A stretch of 64,000 nucleotides of DNA, from NCBI RefSeq assembly GCF_048571125.1, contig NZ_CP182343.1, positions 3,038,001 to 3,102,000 of the forward strand. Reading direction: 5' to 3'. The stretch's first letter is position 1; each line of letters begins with the position of its first letter. Positions 63,633 through 64,000 of the stretch are shown piece after piece. Made by a program: the position numbers and the translations under genes. The DNA is from Arcobacter siniprincipis (GTDB lineage Bacteria > Campylobacterota > Campylobacteria > Campylobacterales > Arcobacteraceae). The notes below the pieces were generated by a model, which had not been told where the DNA came from, did no database searches, and worked only from the letters and a program-made list of their open reading frames with translations.

Positions 63633-64000
63633 AGTAACTTCTTTATTTCTTCATGTAAGAGGCTTGAAGCCTTTTGATTTTTATTTTCAAACATTTTTTC
63701 AAATATTAATTTTCTATCTTCTTTATAATTATCATTTTCTAAATTTACCAATACTTTATCTAATAAATCTTCAAACATATAACACTTATCTCCAGGTGAA
63801 TGACTGAAATAATCCAAGATTACCCCTTGCTCTGCATTTACCCACTCTTCATAATCATAACAAAAAAATACAATAGGTTTATTCACATACAAATAATCGA
63901 AATATACAGAAGAATAATCAGAAATCAACATATCCGAATACTTTAAAAGAGGATAAATATCCATATGTGATTCATGAATAATTAAATTTGATAAATATAT
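63629..64000 (-). CDS. CDP-glycerol glycerophosphotransferase-like protein, 5' end outside the window
   Basis: The frame is open to the window edge, so only the C-terminal 123 residues are seen. An internal ATG at 63964 is not the likely start. HMDIYPLLKYSDMLISDYSSVYFDYL, followed by KPIVFFCYDYEEW, is the Glyphos_transf/TagB-TagF signature. It polymerises or adds polyol phosphate to surface glycans. It is the first visible gene of the minus-strand operon. Confidence 0.82.
   Translation of the reverse strand: MYLSNLIIHESHMDIYPLLKYSDMLISDYSSVYFDYLYVNKPIVFFCYDYEEWVNAEQGVILDYFSHSPGDKCYMFEDLLDKVLVNLENDNYKEDRKLIFEKMFENKNQKASSLLHEEIKKLL

Overview
This AT-rich window most likely comes from a Campylobacterota chromosome, probably Arcobacter-like. 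It has two tandem flagellins, a flagellin-glycosylation (MAF-type) protein and a large block of surface-glycan genes. The species assignment is inference from gene families and base composition, since no 16S rRNA is present. The layout is: an ankyrin-repeat protein cut by the left edge, a SUV3-type RNA helicase and TrmA (1-4.5 kb); two flagellins (4.5-7.7 kb); a 1120-residue MAF protein (7.9-11.3 kb); one prophage of about 34 kb (about 11.3-45.5 kb); and a glycan-synthesis locus that runs off the right edge (45.6-64 kb).

The prophage is a lambda/HK97-type siphovirus. Reading leftward from its centre are a Cro-like gene, a CII/CP76-like regulator, a replication protein carrying five iteron-like repeats, HNH endonuclease, small and large terminase, portal, ClpP-type protease, capsid, head-tail connectors, tail tube, a tail chaperone pair with a -1 slippery site, tape measure, fibre, holins, lysozyme, overlapping spanins and an AntA/KilAC antirepressor. 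A CI/S24 repressor lies at 35.6 kb. Its likely operators form one group between the repressor and cro and a second pair 1.7 kb away, in front of a two-gene leftward operon of unknown function. The right arm carries small early genes, a C5 cytosine methyltransferase, a YopX-like protein, a small helix-turn-helix protein and the tyrosine integrase.

Inside the right arm, on the minus strand, sits a full-length 5S rRNA-like gene. A perfect consensus sigma70 promoter and a strong terminator lie upstream of it, with no 16S or 23S in the window. This is the least expected feature of the prophage.

The glycan locus holds two convergent gene sets: FkbM and other methyltransferases, GT2, GT4, GT10 and GT25 glycosyltransferases, an epimerase-like protein, a HAD-like protein, a capsule-synthesis-like protein and the end of a CDP-glycerol glycerophosphotransferase-like protein. 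Eight of these otherwise unrelated proteins carry what looks like the same short Rossmann-like module, usually at the C-terminus. The locus also contains a methyltransferase broken by one stop codon and a small graveyard of gene fragments. The prophage separates this block from the flagellin and MAF genes, and the MAF C-terminus looks shortened next to the phage end.
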